This document shows positions 1 to 7,888 of a stretch of 23,061 nucleotides of DNA, in pieces. The notes under the pieces were generated by a model. That model made no database searches and was not told the DNA's origin. It saw only the letters and a program-made list of their open reading frames with translations. A program made the position numbers and the translations under genes. Origin of the DNA: a virus; the IMG/VR virus record IMGVR_UViG_3300047356_001116, positions 1 to 23,061 of that record; one strand, given 5' to 3'. Each line of letters opens with the position of its first letter. Positions within the stretch are counted from its first letter, which is position 1.

Positions 1-1
1 T

Positions 2-373
2 GGACAATCTGCAGCTAATTTTGGAAAAGATGGAAATTTTGGAAATTTAAATGGTTCAACATTTGGTGGTAATAATGTACCATTTAATCCAGGACAACAA
101 GGAGGTGGTTCCGAGGATTTAGATAATCAACTTAGAGCAAGATTATCAAGTGGGGGTACGTTGGAATCAAATTTAGATGATATACTTAGAGCAGAAACAC
201 AAAAAGATAGTTTAGGTAGAGAAAGGTTTTTTACAGAAGCTGATTTGATGGTTGCTGATTTAATAGATAAAGCAAAAGATGATAGAAATTCTAAAGAATT
301 ACAAAAATCTTTATCTCAAATTAGACAAGAGCTTGAGGAAGAAAGAAGAAAGTGTTGTACGGACTGTGATTAA
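2..373 (+). CDS. 3' end of an unknown, probably structural protein (partial)
   Basis: The frame is open from the first bases of the window to the TAA at 371-373, so this is the C-terminal part (about 123 residues) of a gene starting upstream. A TTG at 161 is in the same frame but is probably not the real start. The visible protein begins with a Gly/Asn-rich flexible stretch (GNF, GNL and GGNN patches), followed by a charged, probably helical or coiled-coil segment, and ends in a Cys-rich tail (CCTDCD). I do not recognise the family. It lies just upstream of the baseplate genes in the same direction, so a virion or assembly role is plausible but is only inferred from position. Confidence 0.7.
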   Translation, partial: GQSAANFGKDGNFGNLNGSTFGGNNVPFNPGQQGGGSEDLDNQLRARLSSGGTLESNLDDILRAETQKDSLGRERFFTEADLMVADLIDKAKDDRNSKELQKSLSQIRQELEEERRKCCTDCD

Positions 374-395
374 AAACTATAAAACGAACAAAGAT

Positions 396-405
396 ATATT
401 TATAT
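396..405 (+). promoter_or_regulatory. Candidate phage late promoter, copy 1 (ATATTTATAT)
   Basis: Exact ATATTTATAT in the 56-bp gap between the partial gene and the 194-aa gene, 24 nt before the ATG at 430. The same decamer, or a one-base variant, recurs before 7889, 12981, 15472 and 16780. It resembles the single-element T4-type late promoter (TATAAATA), but that string reads on the opposite strand here. The promoter role is inferred from recurrence and position. Confidence 0.6.
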
Positions 406-429
406 TAAGATAAAAACAATTTTTCAAAA

Positions 430-1014
430 ATGGATAATAAAAAACTTATTAAGGTAATAAAGGCATTAGTGGAGGTTGAGGTATCTAAGAAACATGAGAA
501 GTTTCTTAAGGACCAATTTCCAGCAATACTTGATGAAGCCGTTAAAGGTAAAATAAAAACTTTGAAAAAAACTACAACAAAAAAAGTAGTTAGTGAAGAA
601 GTAGACCCTTTTGAAATGGCAAATCAAGTATTACAAAACGAACGAGAAGAACAACCAAAAAGACAATTGAGTAAAAACGCTGCAATTAATGAGGTTCTTA
701 ATAATACACAACCATTCTCTAAAGAACAAAGAAGTGGAGGAACACAAGTTAAATCTGTGTTAGATTCATTTCAGAAACCACAAGTGAATGAAAGTATGGA
801 TAAAACAATTACATTTGATTCAACTAACGTTGCAATGGGAGGAGGTGTACCACCGAACTTGCAACATTCAATGGCAGCACAGATGGGATATGGAGATGTA
901 TCAGCAGCTGCTGGAGTGAAGCAAGGTGGATTGGGTGTACAGACTGGGTTAGCTGGTTTGGATAGAATATTAAACAGAGATAACTCTGCGTTAGTTAAAA
1001 AGTTTAAAAAGTAA
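430..1014 (+). CDS. Hypothetical protein upstream of gp25 (late structural cluster)
   Basis: This 194-aa protein has a charged helical N-terminus (about residues 1-60, Lys/Glu/Val-rich), a low-complexity Gln/Asn/Lys-rich middle (about 60-130), and a Gly/Ala-rich C-terminus ending in a basic KKFKK. No catalytic motif is visible. It has no Shine-Dalgarno sequence, only an A/T-rich leader, and lies 24 nt after a candidate late promoter. It is probably the first gene of an operon running through gp25 and gp6 to 7849. Small helical proteins before gp25 occur in T4-like marine phages, so a baseplate or assembly role is reasonable but unproven. A gp53-like wedge role is possible; I see no motif that shows it. 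Confidence 0.75.
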   Translation: MDNKKLIKVIKALVEVEVSKKHEKFLKDQFPAILDEAVKGKIKTLKKTTTKKVVSEEVDPFEMANQVLQNEREEQPKRQLSKNAAINEVLNNTQPFSKEQRSGGTQVKSVLDSFQKPQVNESMDKTITFDSTNVAMGGGVPPNLQHSMAAQMGYGDVSAAAGVKQGGLGVQTGLAGLDRILNRDNSALVKKFKK

Positions 1015-1018
1015 GGAG
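1013..1018 (+). promoter_or_regulatory. Shine-Dalgarno AAGGAG selecting the GTG start of gp25
   Basis: AAGGAG overlaps the stop codon of the preceding gene and lies 6 nt before GTG 1025. This supports the non-ATG start for the gp25-like gene and suggests translational coupling. Confidence 0.7.
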
Positions 1019-1024
1019 TAAGTA

Positions 1025-1453
1025 GTGGCATATGTTATAGGTAAAAAGATTGTAAAAGATACTGAATCAGAGTTTGATAGTCATGCTTATGGATTTCAGT
1101 TTCCTACAAACGGTGGTACTTTATTTAAACCAACCTATACCTCATATGAAGCTGCAAAATCTAATTTAAGAAATCTTCTTCTTACAGCAAAAGGAGAGCG
1201 AGTAATGCAACCAGAATTTGGTACAGGATTACACGAATTATTATTTGAACAAATGGGAGATGATTTTGAGGGTAGATTAGTAGATACAATAACTGAAAGT
1301 GTAAACTTTTGGTTACCTTATATAAACATAGATGAGATAAATGTTGAATTAACAGATGAAATGAAAGATAGAAATCAAGTTGGAATGAATATAAAATTTT
1401 CAATTGGTGATAATATCGAAACCGATAATGTAACATTTACTTTGCAGGGATAA
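1025..1453 (+). CDS. gp25: Baseplate wedge protein, gp25-like
   Basis: This 142-aa protein matches the small gp25/GPW family of contractile tails, which includes the type VI secretion protein TssE. Gp25 sits in the inner baseplate wedge with gp6 and gp53 and helps anchor the sheath. The family hallmark is visible at about residues 57-76: a GER(V)M-x-P-x-FG-x-GL-x-x-LLFE pattern, preceded by a helix (SYEAAKSNLRNLLLTAKGE). The C-terminal half is the expected mixed alpha/beta region (LPYINIDEINVEL). Length is normal for the family (T4 gp25 is 132 aa). It starts at GTG with AAGGAG 6 nt upstream. The gp6-like gene follows after 6 nt, the usual neighbour order in T4-like phages. Confidence 0.93.
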   Translation: MAYVIGKKIVKDTESEFDSHAYGFQFPTNGGTLFKPTYTSYEAAKSNLRNLLLTAKGERVMQPEFGTGLHELLFEQMGDDFEGRLVDTITESVNFWLPYINIDEINVELTDEMKDRNQVGMNIKFSIGDNIETDNVTFTLQG

Positions 1454-1459
1454 TAAATT

Positions 1460-3499
1460 ATGGCACTTAATACTGGTAATATAAAAAACAAGGGAAGAGA
1501 TATTAAATATCTAAATAAAGACTTTGGTCAATTTAGAGATAATTTAATAGAGTTTTCAAAAACATACTTCCCACAAACGTATTCTGATTTTAATGAATCA
1601 TCGCCAGGTATGATGTTCATAGAAATGGCATCTTACTTAGGAGATGTTCTTGGATATTATATTGATGATACTTTAAAAGAATCAATGATTCATTCTGCAG
1701 AAGATAGAAGTAATGTTGTTGCTCTTGCAAACTTCTTAGGATATAAACCAAAAACAACATCGGCAGGATTAACAACTATATCAGTTTACCAGCTTGTACC
1801 AAGTAAAAGAAAAGCTAGTGGTAATTTATATGATGGTGATAATAGATTTGATTTAGATGCAGGATATCTTATTAGAATTAAAGAAGGAATGAATATTACT
1901 TCTTCAACAACAGGTCTTACTTTTAGAACTACCGAACTTGTAGATTTTAATGACTTGAATGAGAGAGAAGTATCTGTGTACGAAAGAAACGAATTCGGTG
2001 AACCAACATTTTATTTAATAAGAAAATATGTAAATGCTATTTCAGCTGAATTAAATACATTAAATGTTTCATTTGATTCACCAGAGCAATTTTCTAAAGT
2101 TAATATTGCTGATACTAATATAATTGAAATTTATGATGTGAGGGATTCAAATGGAAACAAATGGTATGAAGTTCCTTATCTTGCACAAGAACTTGTTTAT
2201 ACTGATTACGCAAACACAGACCAGCGTGATAAAGATTTAGCACAATTTAAAGATTCAGTATCACAGATTTTACAGGTAACTAAAACATCAAGAAGATTTG
2301 TAAGACAAGTAAATGAAGATAATTCAACATCTCTTGTATTTGGGGGAGGTAATTCAGCATCTTCAGATGAAACTTTCTTACCAAACTTTAAAAATGTTGG
2401 ATTAGGATTGAATAATTCAATTGATAGATTGGGTGCATCATTTGACCCTGCTAACTTCTTAAAATCAAAATCATATGGACAGGCTCCTGCCAACACAACA
2501 CTCACTATACGATATTTTACAGGTGGTGGTGTTGAGGCAAATGTACCTGCAAACGATTTAACTAAAATAGATGCAATTGAATTCGATGAAGATTTATCTT
2601 TATTTGATGATGATGAATTAACATTATATAGATTCTGTAAAAATTCAGTTGCAGTTGATAATGAAATACCAGCTAGTGGTGGTAGGGGTGCAGAAACAAT
2701 CGATGAGATTAGAGAAAACGCACTTGCACACTTTGGTTCACAAAACAGAGCAGTAACACGAAAAGATTATCAAGTTAGAGCATTAGCTCTTCCACCAAAA
2801 TATGGAGGTGTAGCAAAAGCATATACTGCTCCTGATGGAGAATTGGATAACAACTCACCATCATCAATATTATCCTCACCTGATTCTTTAGATGAGTTCG
2901 CAGGGTTGGTTTTGGATTTACAAGAAAAAGAACTTACAGAAACTGAGTTAAAAACACAATTACAAACTTTTTTAACTAATAAAAAAGGAACTGTAAATGA
3001 AAAGAATAATCCATTTGCTATAAATCTATATGTTCTTGGATATAATTCAAATAAAAAATTAACATCTTTAAACAGAGCAGTTAAAGAAAATTTAAAAACA
3101 TACCTATCAGAATATAGAATGTTAACCGATGGTATAAATTTATTAGATGGTTTTGTAATAAATGTTGGTGTTGATTTTGAAATCAGAGTATTTAATTCTT
3201 ATAATAAACGAGAAGTAATGTTACAATGTATTACTGAAATAGAAAATTATTTTAATATTGATAATTGGACATTTAATAAACCAATTAATATTTCAGAATT
3301 GGAATTGATAATAGCATCAGTAGAAGGAGTACAATCTGTTCCTAAATGTATAATTGAAAATAAATGTGGTGGAACTTACTCTAAGCACAAGTATAATATT
3401 GAAACGGCAACTAAAGGTAAAATGGTTTTTCCATCATTAGACCCTTCAGTATTTGAATTAAAATATCCTGGTAAGGATATAAAAGGGAGGGTTATATAA
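1460..3499 (+). CDS. gp6: Baseplate wedge protein, gp6-like (baseplate J family)
   Basis: At 679 aa it is close to T4 gp6 (660 aa), the wedge protein that forms the inner ring of the baseplate and drives its change of shape at infection. The N-terminus has the typical opening: FGQFRDNLIEFSKTYFP, then ESSPGMMFIEMASYLGDVLGYY at about residues 49-70. A family signature near residue 436 reads DYQVRALALPPKYGGVAKAY, the gpJ-like segment. The order gp25-gp6 confirms the identification. The start ATG is 6 nt after the gp25 stop with no clear Shine-Dalgarno sequence, and the stop overlaps the next start by one base (TAATG), so translation is likely coupled. Confidence 0.93.
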   Translation: MALNTGNIKNKGRDIKYLNKDFGQFRDNLIEFSKTYFPQTYSDFNESSPGMMFIEMASYLGDVLGYYIDDTLKESMIHSAEDRSNVVALANFLGYKPKTTSAGLTTISVYQLVPSKRKASGNLYDGDNRFDLDAGYLIRIKEGMNITSSTTGLTFRTTELVDFNDLNEREVSVYERNEFGEPTFYLIRKYVNAISAELNTLNVSFDSPEQFSKVNIADTNIIEIYDVRDSNGNKWYEVPYLAQELVYTDYANTDQRDKDLAQFKDSVSQILQVTKTSRRFVRQVNEDNSTSLVFGGGNSASSDETFLPNFKNVGLGLNNSIDRLGASFDPANFLKSKSYGQAPANTTLTIRYFTGGGVEANVPANDLTKIDAIEFDEDLSLFDDDELTLYRFCKNSVAVDNEIPASGGRGAETIDEIRENALAHFGSQNRAVTRKDYQVRALALPPKYGGVAKAYTAPDGELDNNSPSSILSSPDSLDEFAGLVLDLQEKELTETELKTQLQTFLTNKKGTVNEKNNPFAINLYVLGYNSNKKLTSLNRAVKENLKTYLSEYRMLTDGINLLDGFVINVGVDFEIRVFNSYNKREVMLQCITEIENYFNIDNWTFNKPINISELELIIASVEGVQSVPKCIIENKCGGTYSKHKYNIETATKGKMVFPSLDPSVFELKYPGKDIKGRVI

Positions 3500-4563
3500 T
3501 GTATCATTTCGTAACCGCATCTAAAGATGCATCTATTTACTTACAACAACCATCTCAGAATACTGGATTAGATGAAATTTTAGAAGTTTCTAAAACTTAT
3601 TATGGAAGTTTAAAAGATATAGCACATTCTGTAATCAAGTTTGAAACAACTCCACTTTCACAATCTATTGCAAGTGGTGAAGTAACAATGAGTGCAGTAG
3701 ATATGATTCTTAAAGAATGTGAATCATCTGAAATTCCAATTGATTATACAATATATGCTTATGCAGTAACACAATCATGGGAAATGGGTATAGGTACTCG
3801 TTTCGATGATATTACAACTGATGGTGTATCTTGGAACTCTGTAAGAACAGGACAAGATTGGTTATCACAAGAAAACCATTCTGCAGATACAACTGGTTCA
3901 TTTAATGGTAAGGGAGGAACTTGGTTCACTGGTTCATTTTCATCACAATCTTTTTCATACGAATCATCTGATATAGAAATGGATGTTAAAACAACTATGG
4001 ATGAATGGATTGGTGGAACTCTACCAAATGAGGGATTTATTTTAAAACATGATACATCATTAGAAAATGATACTAATGATTATGGGCAATTAAAATTCTT
4101 CTCAAAAGAAACAAATACAATATACCAACCTAAACTGAGAATTGGTTGGGATGATTCTTCATTCTCTACTGGCTCTTTAACAGAACTTACCGCTGATGAT
4201 ATTCATGTAACATTTAAAAGATTAAAGACTAGATACAAGCGTGGAAGTAAACCTACAATCAGAGTTTTCGGAAGAGAAAAATATCCTCTTAAAACATATA
4301 CTAATGAATACTCATATACAGATTTATATTTTTTACCATCAACTACTTATTATCAGGTAAAAGATATATTAACTGATGAGATTATAATTGCATTTGATGA
4401 TGATTACACAAAAGTTTCGTGTGATTCAAATGGTAATTTCTTTAAATTAGATTTAACAAATTGGGAATATAATAGAGATTACTATATTCAGATTAAAACT
4501 AATAGAGATGGTGTTATAGAATACTTTGATGATAAGGATTTAACTTTTACGATAGAGAAATAA
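3499..4563 (+). CDS. Virion structural protein with DNRLRE-like N-terminal region
   Basis: This 354-aa protein is all-beta in appearance. Residues about 1-215 have the layout of DNRLRE/CBM96-type domains: an opening DASIYLQQPSQNTG, a line of paired beta-strands, an alternating YAYAVTQSWEMG segment, GVSW near residues 110-113, and a closing QPKLRIGWDD. Such domains are found on secreted and virion surface proteins and may bind carbohydrate. The remaining ~140 residues form a second beta-rich domain of unknown role. Its start overlaps the gp6 stop by one base and the next gene follows after one base. A baseplate-peripheral or fibre-attachment role is inferred from location. It occupies a position that gp7/gp8 could occupy in T4, but I see no specific resemblance to either. 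Confidence 0.75.
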   Translation: MYHFVTASKDASIYLQQPSQNTGLDEILEVSKTYYGSLKDIAHSVIKFETTPLSQSIASGEVTMSAVDMILKECESSEIPIDYTIYAYAVTQSWEMGIGTRFDDITTDGVSWNSVRTGQDWLSQENHSADTTGSFNGKGGTWFTGSFSSQSFSYESSDIEMDVKTTMDEWIGGTLPNEGFILKHDTSLENDTNDYGQLKFFSKETNTIYQPKLRIGWDDSSFSTGSLTELTADDIHVTFKRLKTRYKRGSKPTIRVFGREKYPLKTYTNEYSYTDLYFLPSTTYYQVKDILTDEIIIAFDDDYTKVSCDSNGNFFKLDLTNWEYNRDYYIQIKTNRDGVIEYFDDKDLTFTIEK

Positions 4564-4564
4564 A

Positions 4565-5845
4565 ATGGCATTAGATAATAAATTTAGAGTTTCAGAATTG
4601 GCACAGAGTGGCTCACGAGCAATCATCTCTGAGGACCCTATTTCTAAAACTCATACATTTATTGATGGTTCTACTACCATAGTTTCTCAATCTGCTTCTG
4701 AACCATATGAACATATTGAAGGTGAAAGAGATGGTGAGTTAACAAACTTTATAGAAAAGCCAAAGTACGAAGAAGAACAATTAAAGAAAGCAGTTGATAC
4801 TGTTATTGATGAGTTAATAGTACCACCATTACCACCATCACCGCCGGTAGTTCCTAAACCAATATACGATGATTTATTAGAACGATACAATCAAGCGATT
4901 GCAGATTTAGCAACTGCTAATAATACAATTAGAGATTTACAAGCACAGATTGCACAATTACAAGGTCAGATACAATCATTAAGACAACAACTTGATGCTG
5001 CACAGGTGGCCAGAGCAATTGCTGAAAACCAATTACAACAACAAGCTAGTTCATTTGGTGATTTAAGTGCTAAATTTTCACAAGCAATTATTAAAGCAAC
5101 AAGAGAAGCATCAGCAAGAGTATCTCTTCAAGCACAAGTTGCAGGTTTAGATGCTCAGAAAGAAACACTTAGAGAACAAATACTTGGATTGAGACAGATT
5201 GTTGCATCACTACAAGGACAGGTAGAAGCTCAATTAGCAATATTGGACCAACAGGTTGCATCATCACAGGCAGCTCAACAAGCAGCACAAGACATGATAT
5301 CAGGTAATCAAGCAACAAGTACTGCAGTAGCAAGTGGATTTGAAGATATGGGTGATGGTGATATATTCGTTAAATGGAGTACTGGAAAATATACAAGTGG
5401 TAATTTAGTTGTTGGAATGACAACTAAATGTAAAGATTATATAGGTGGACCTGGTAGATGGGACGGTGGTGAAAAACTTGAAATACAAAATTTAAAAGAT
5501 GATGATATCTCTGTAACTAAAGTTAGTATAAGAGTAACTTCACAAAGTGGTGGTGGATGGAAAGGAACAAAAAATTGGTTTAAACCAGCATCTCAACCAA
5601 ATATAGGTAGAGGTGATAAGGGTAGTGTTACTATGGTGGCTGAAAAATGGATTCATGGTCAAAATGGAGGTTCCAATCAAGTACAACCTTCTGATGGTTT
5701 ATATGTAAAAAGAGCATTCGGAATTAAAGACCGTGAGGCAAAAAATCATACTGGTAATTTTGAACTAACAATTGGAACTAGTGATGGTGCAACCATAAAG
5801 AAAACATTTGGATGGAGACTTGCAAAGAATAAAAAGAGTATATAG
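4565..5845 (+). CDS. Long coiled-coil virion protein, fibre- or whisker-like
   Basis: This 426-aa protein has three parts. Residues 1-85 are a polar N-terminal region, probably for attachment. Residues 87-99 are a short proline-rich linker. Residues about 101-245 are an uninterrupted Gln/Ala/Leu-rich heptad region (for example LQAQIAQLQGQIQSLRQQL), a clear coiled coil. The C-terminus (about 258-426) is beta-rich with many Gly, Trp and Lys residues and could be a distal knob or ligand-binding domain. This architecture is typical of trimeric phage fibres and whiskers, but I do not recognise a named family. It sits one base after the 354-aa gene and 3 bases before the 666-aa gene, with A-rich leaders instead of Shine-Dalgarno sequences. 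Confidence 0.75.
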   Translation: MALDNKFRVSELAQSGSRAIISEDPISKTHTFIDGSTTIVSQSASEPYEHIEGERDGELTNFIEKPKYEEEQLKKAVDTVIDELIVPPLPPSPPVVPKPIYDDLLERYNQAIADLATANNTIRDLQAQIAQLQGQIQSLRQQLDAAQVARAIAENQLQQQASSFGDLSAKFSQAIIKATREASARVSLQAQVAGLDAQKETLREQILGLRQIVASLQGQVEAQLAILDQQVASSQAAQQAAQDMISGNQATSTAVASGFEDMGDGDIFVKWSTGKYTSGNLVVGMTTKCKDYIGGPGRWDGGEKLEIQNLKDDDISVTKVSIRVTSQSGGGWKGTKNWFKPASQPNIGRGDKGSVTMVAEKWIHGQNGGSNQVQPSDGLYVKRAFGIKDREAKNHTGNFELTIGTSDGATIKKTFGWRLAKNKKSI

Positions 5846-5848
5846 AAA

Positions 5849-7849
5849 ATGGCAATAAAAGGATTTAAACAAGTAGTAGAAAAGAAGGGATACCGACTTG
5901 ATGACAAAGATAGAAAAATCTTTGAAAAGGAAATCAAGCGTGGGTATTTCGGATTTGATGTTGGTGATATTATCGAGTTTGTAATCTATGATGCATCTGA
6001 TAATCAATTACCACAAGAATTTGTTAATGGTCATAAAGTAAGGTATATAAACTATACTGATGAAAATATAAAAGAATATTTCGATAAAGTACCTGAAAAT
6101 AAGTTTAACAAAAAATCTAATAATGCTAAAGAGTATTTTATAGACACTGAAAAACTTATTAAAGAAGCTGGATATTCTAATGGAGTATTCAAAACACAGA
6201 TTACTTTATTAAATAGAAGATTGGGTTCTGAACCAAGATTGTTTGATAAAGCTTGGATTCATGAAATATCACCATCAAGAACAGAGGTAAGAGTACTACC
6301 AGTAGTAGAAGATGGAACAAATATTCCTAATTCAGATTTACAGGCAAGGTATGATACGTTTGTAAATTGTGGTACTTTTACAGCTGATGTTTTAATTTTT
6401 ATAGATGAGTTTGTAGACCAGTTTGATGTTGCTGAAGTAATCAAAAATATGTTGATGAAAAAGGGAACTATATCAGAAGGACAGGATTATATAAAATTAA
6501 TAGAAAAAGAATTTCAATTAGTAAACTTTGAAGTTTATCTTACACAAGCAAAAAAAATGTTTCAAGAGATTGTGGATAACTATCGTATGAATAGATACTA
6601 CAATCCATTTGAACCAAACTTTGGACAACCAACTGGTGAATCATTTGGAGTTGAATTTGATATTGCATCTGTTTTTGGTGAAATTTGTGAAATGGCATCA
6701 AATGCTGCAGAATATACATTACCAAAACAAGATATTAGATTAAATACGGCTAAAAGTGCATCTCAAAGTAGAACAATAGATGAATTAAAAGATATTTTAC
6801 TAACAGTTCGTAGTAGTAGTGAATATTCTTCTGATAGACCTACTGCTAAAGCAGCACAAATACGAGGATGTACAGACCCTTCTGCTAAAAACTATAACCG
6901 AGCGGCAACAATATCTTCACAATGTGTGTACGATATAAAAGTACCAAAGTATAGAAGTATAAAGGTTTGTAATGATAGGAGAGCTACAAATTTTGGTAGA
7001 GATGGTAATTGTACATATCCACCCCCACCTCCTCCTCCACCACCACCACCACCAATAGTAGTGAGGAATCCCCCACCTCCTCCACCAAGAGAGTCATCAG
7101 GTGGTTCTGGTTTATGTAAATATGGTAGTAGATATAGTATCTCAGCTGTTAGTAATCAAACTGTTGCAGCTGCAGGTAAAACAATTGGTCAACCACTTCA
7201 AGTATTGTTAGATGGTCAAAGACCTATGGCTGCTTGTAGAACCCAAGTAGGATTTACAATATCAGGATTTCCAAGTTGGATAACACCTAATATGAGAAGT
7301 AATAGCGATTCATCGGCTAGTAACTTTAGATATACAGTAGCAAAAAACACAGGTGCTTATAGAAGTGCAGTAATCAAAGTAACACCAAATCGTGCATCAG
7401 CAGGAGGTAGATATGCTGTATTTACTGTAAAGCAAGCGGCGGCGGTATCAAAACCACCACCACCTCCACCACCTCCACCACCAACAGTTGCTTTAACTAC
7501 TAGTCCAGCTACCTTAGAATTTAATTCCCAAGGAAGGCCTGCTTTTGGTATTGCAAGAATTAGTATAACTGTACCAGCTGGAGTAAGATGGGATATATCA
7601 CCAAATGGTGCAGCAGTTAATGGTATAGTATATAATCCAACTATGGGATATGGACCGGGAACCGTAAATTTTACTGATGTTAATCCAAGTTATAGTACAA
7701 ATGATAAAGCTGGTTATATCGATGTCCACTCTCAAGGAACATATAGGAGAACTTTTGTTACACAATATAAAGCTCCACGTTCTAGTGGTTATGGAAATAT
7801 GGGTGGTGACCAAGTTCAATCACGAGCTGGATTTGAATCACAAGCATAA
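5849..7849 (+). CDS. Structural protein with GCTD/NYN motifs, polyproline hinges and BACON-like domains
   Basis: This 666-aa modular protein starts with a region (about 1-310) resembling marine T4-like phage structural proteins, including a GVFKTQITLLNRRLGS stretch. Residues 340-362 (GCTDPSAKNYN...C-x-Y) and 374-390 (CNDRRATNF...CTY) are two Cys-bounded copies of a short motif common in Bacteroidota extracellular proteins. Polyproline follows (12 Pro from 391, six more after a short break), then a beta domain (about 420-530) containing FPSWITPN and ending AVFTVKQAA, as in BACON domains. A second polyproline (536-545) leads to a second BACON/Ig-like domain (about 547-645). The proline codons are mixed CCA/CCT/CCC. 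It is the last gene before the next candidate late promoter. Surface display on the baseplate or tail is inferred. Confidence 0.8.
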   Translation: MAIKGFKQVVEKKGYRLDDKDRKIFEKEIKRGYFGFDVGDIIEFVIYDASDNQLPQEFVNGHKVRYINYTDENIKEYFDKVPENKFNKKSNNAKEYFIDTEKLIKEAGYSNGVFKTQITLLNRRLGSEPRLFDKAWIHEISPSRTEVRVLPVVEDGTNIPNSDLQARYDTFVNCGTFTADVLIFIDEFVDQFDVAEVIKNMLMKKGTISEGQDYIKLIEKEFQLVNFEVYLTQAKKMFQEIVDNYRMNRYYNPFEPNFGQPTGESFGVEFDIASVFGEICEMASNAAEYTLPKQDIRLNTAKSASQSRTIDELKDILLTVRSSSEYSSDRPTAKAAQIRGCTDPSAKNYNRAATISSQCVYDIKVPKYRSIKVCNDRRATNFGRDGNCTYPPPPPPPPPPPPIVVRNPPPPPPRESSGGSGLCKYGSRYSISAVSNQTVAAAGKTIGQPLQVLLDGQRPMAACRTQVGFTISGFPSWITPNMRSNSDSSASNFRYTVAKNTGAYRSAVIKVTPNRASAGGRYAVFTVKQAAAVSKPPPPPPPPPPTVALTTSPATLEFNSQGRPAFGIARISITVPAGVRWDISPNGAAVNGIVYNPTMGYGPGTVNFTDVNPSYSTNDKAGYIDVHSQGTYRRTFVTQYKAPRSSGYGNMGGDQVQSRAGFESQA

Positions 7850-7851
7850 AG

Positions 7852-7861
7852 ATATTTATAT
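7852..7861 (+). promoter_or_regulatory. Candidate phage late promoter, copy 2 (ATATTTATAT)
   Basis: Exact ATATTTATAT in the 39-bp gap between the 666-aa and 1677-aa genes, 27 nt before ATG 7889. It begins 3 nt after the previous stop codon and is followed by AGGAG at 7873-7877 (11-nt spacing to the ATG). Confidence 0.65.
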
Positions 7862-7888
7862 AGAAGGATAAAAGGAGAAAAATAGAAA

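Noticed and set aside
161-163. TTG 161 as the start of a separate 70-aa gene
   Set aside because: The same frame is open upstream to the window edge and there is no ribosome-binding site, so this is better read as the end of a larger gene.
963-972. Residues 963-972 (not bases) of the fused nuclease: signature SGMER instead of SGGER as a sign of inactivity
   Set aside because: Walker A, Walker B, the following helix and the zinc hook are intact, and this position varies in phage Rad50-like proteins, so loss of ATPase function is not supported.
771-1031. 86-aa open frame on the - strand
   Set aside because: Antisense to the C-terminus of the 194-aa gene and the start of gp25; its Pro/Cys-rich composition follows from the Gly/Ala-rich sense strand.
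7019-7090. Polyproline-coding tract as a phase-variable slippage repeat
   Set aside because: Codons are a mixture of CCA, CCT and CCC, and slippage by whole triplets would not change the frame; a structural hinge is the simpler reading.
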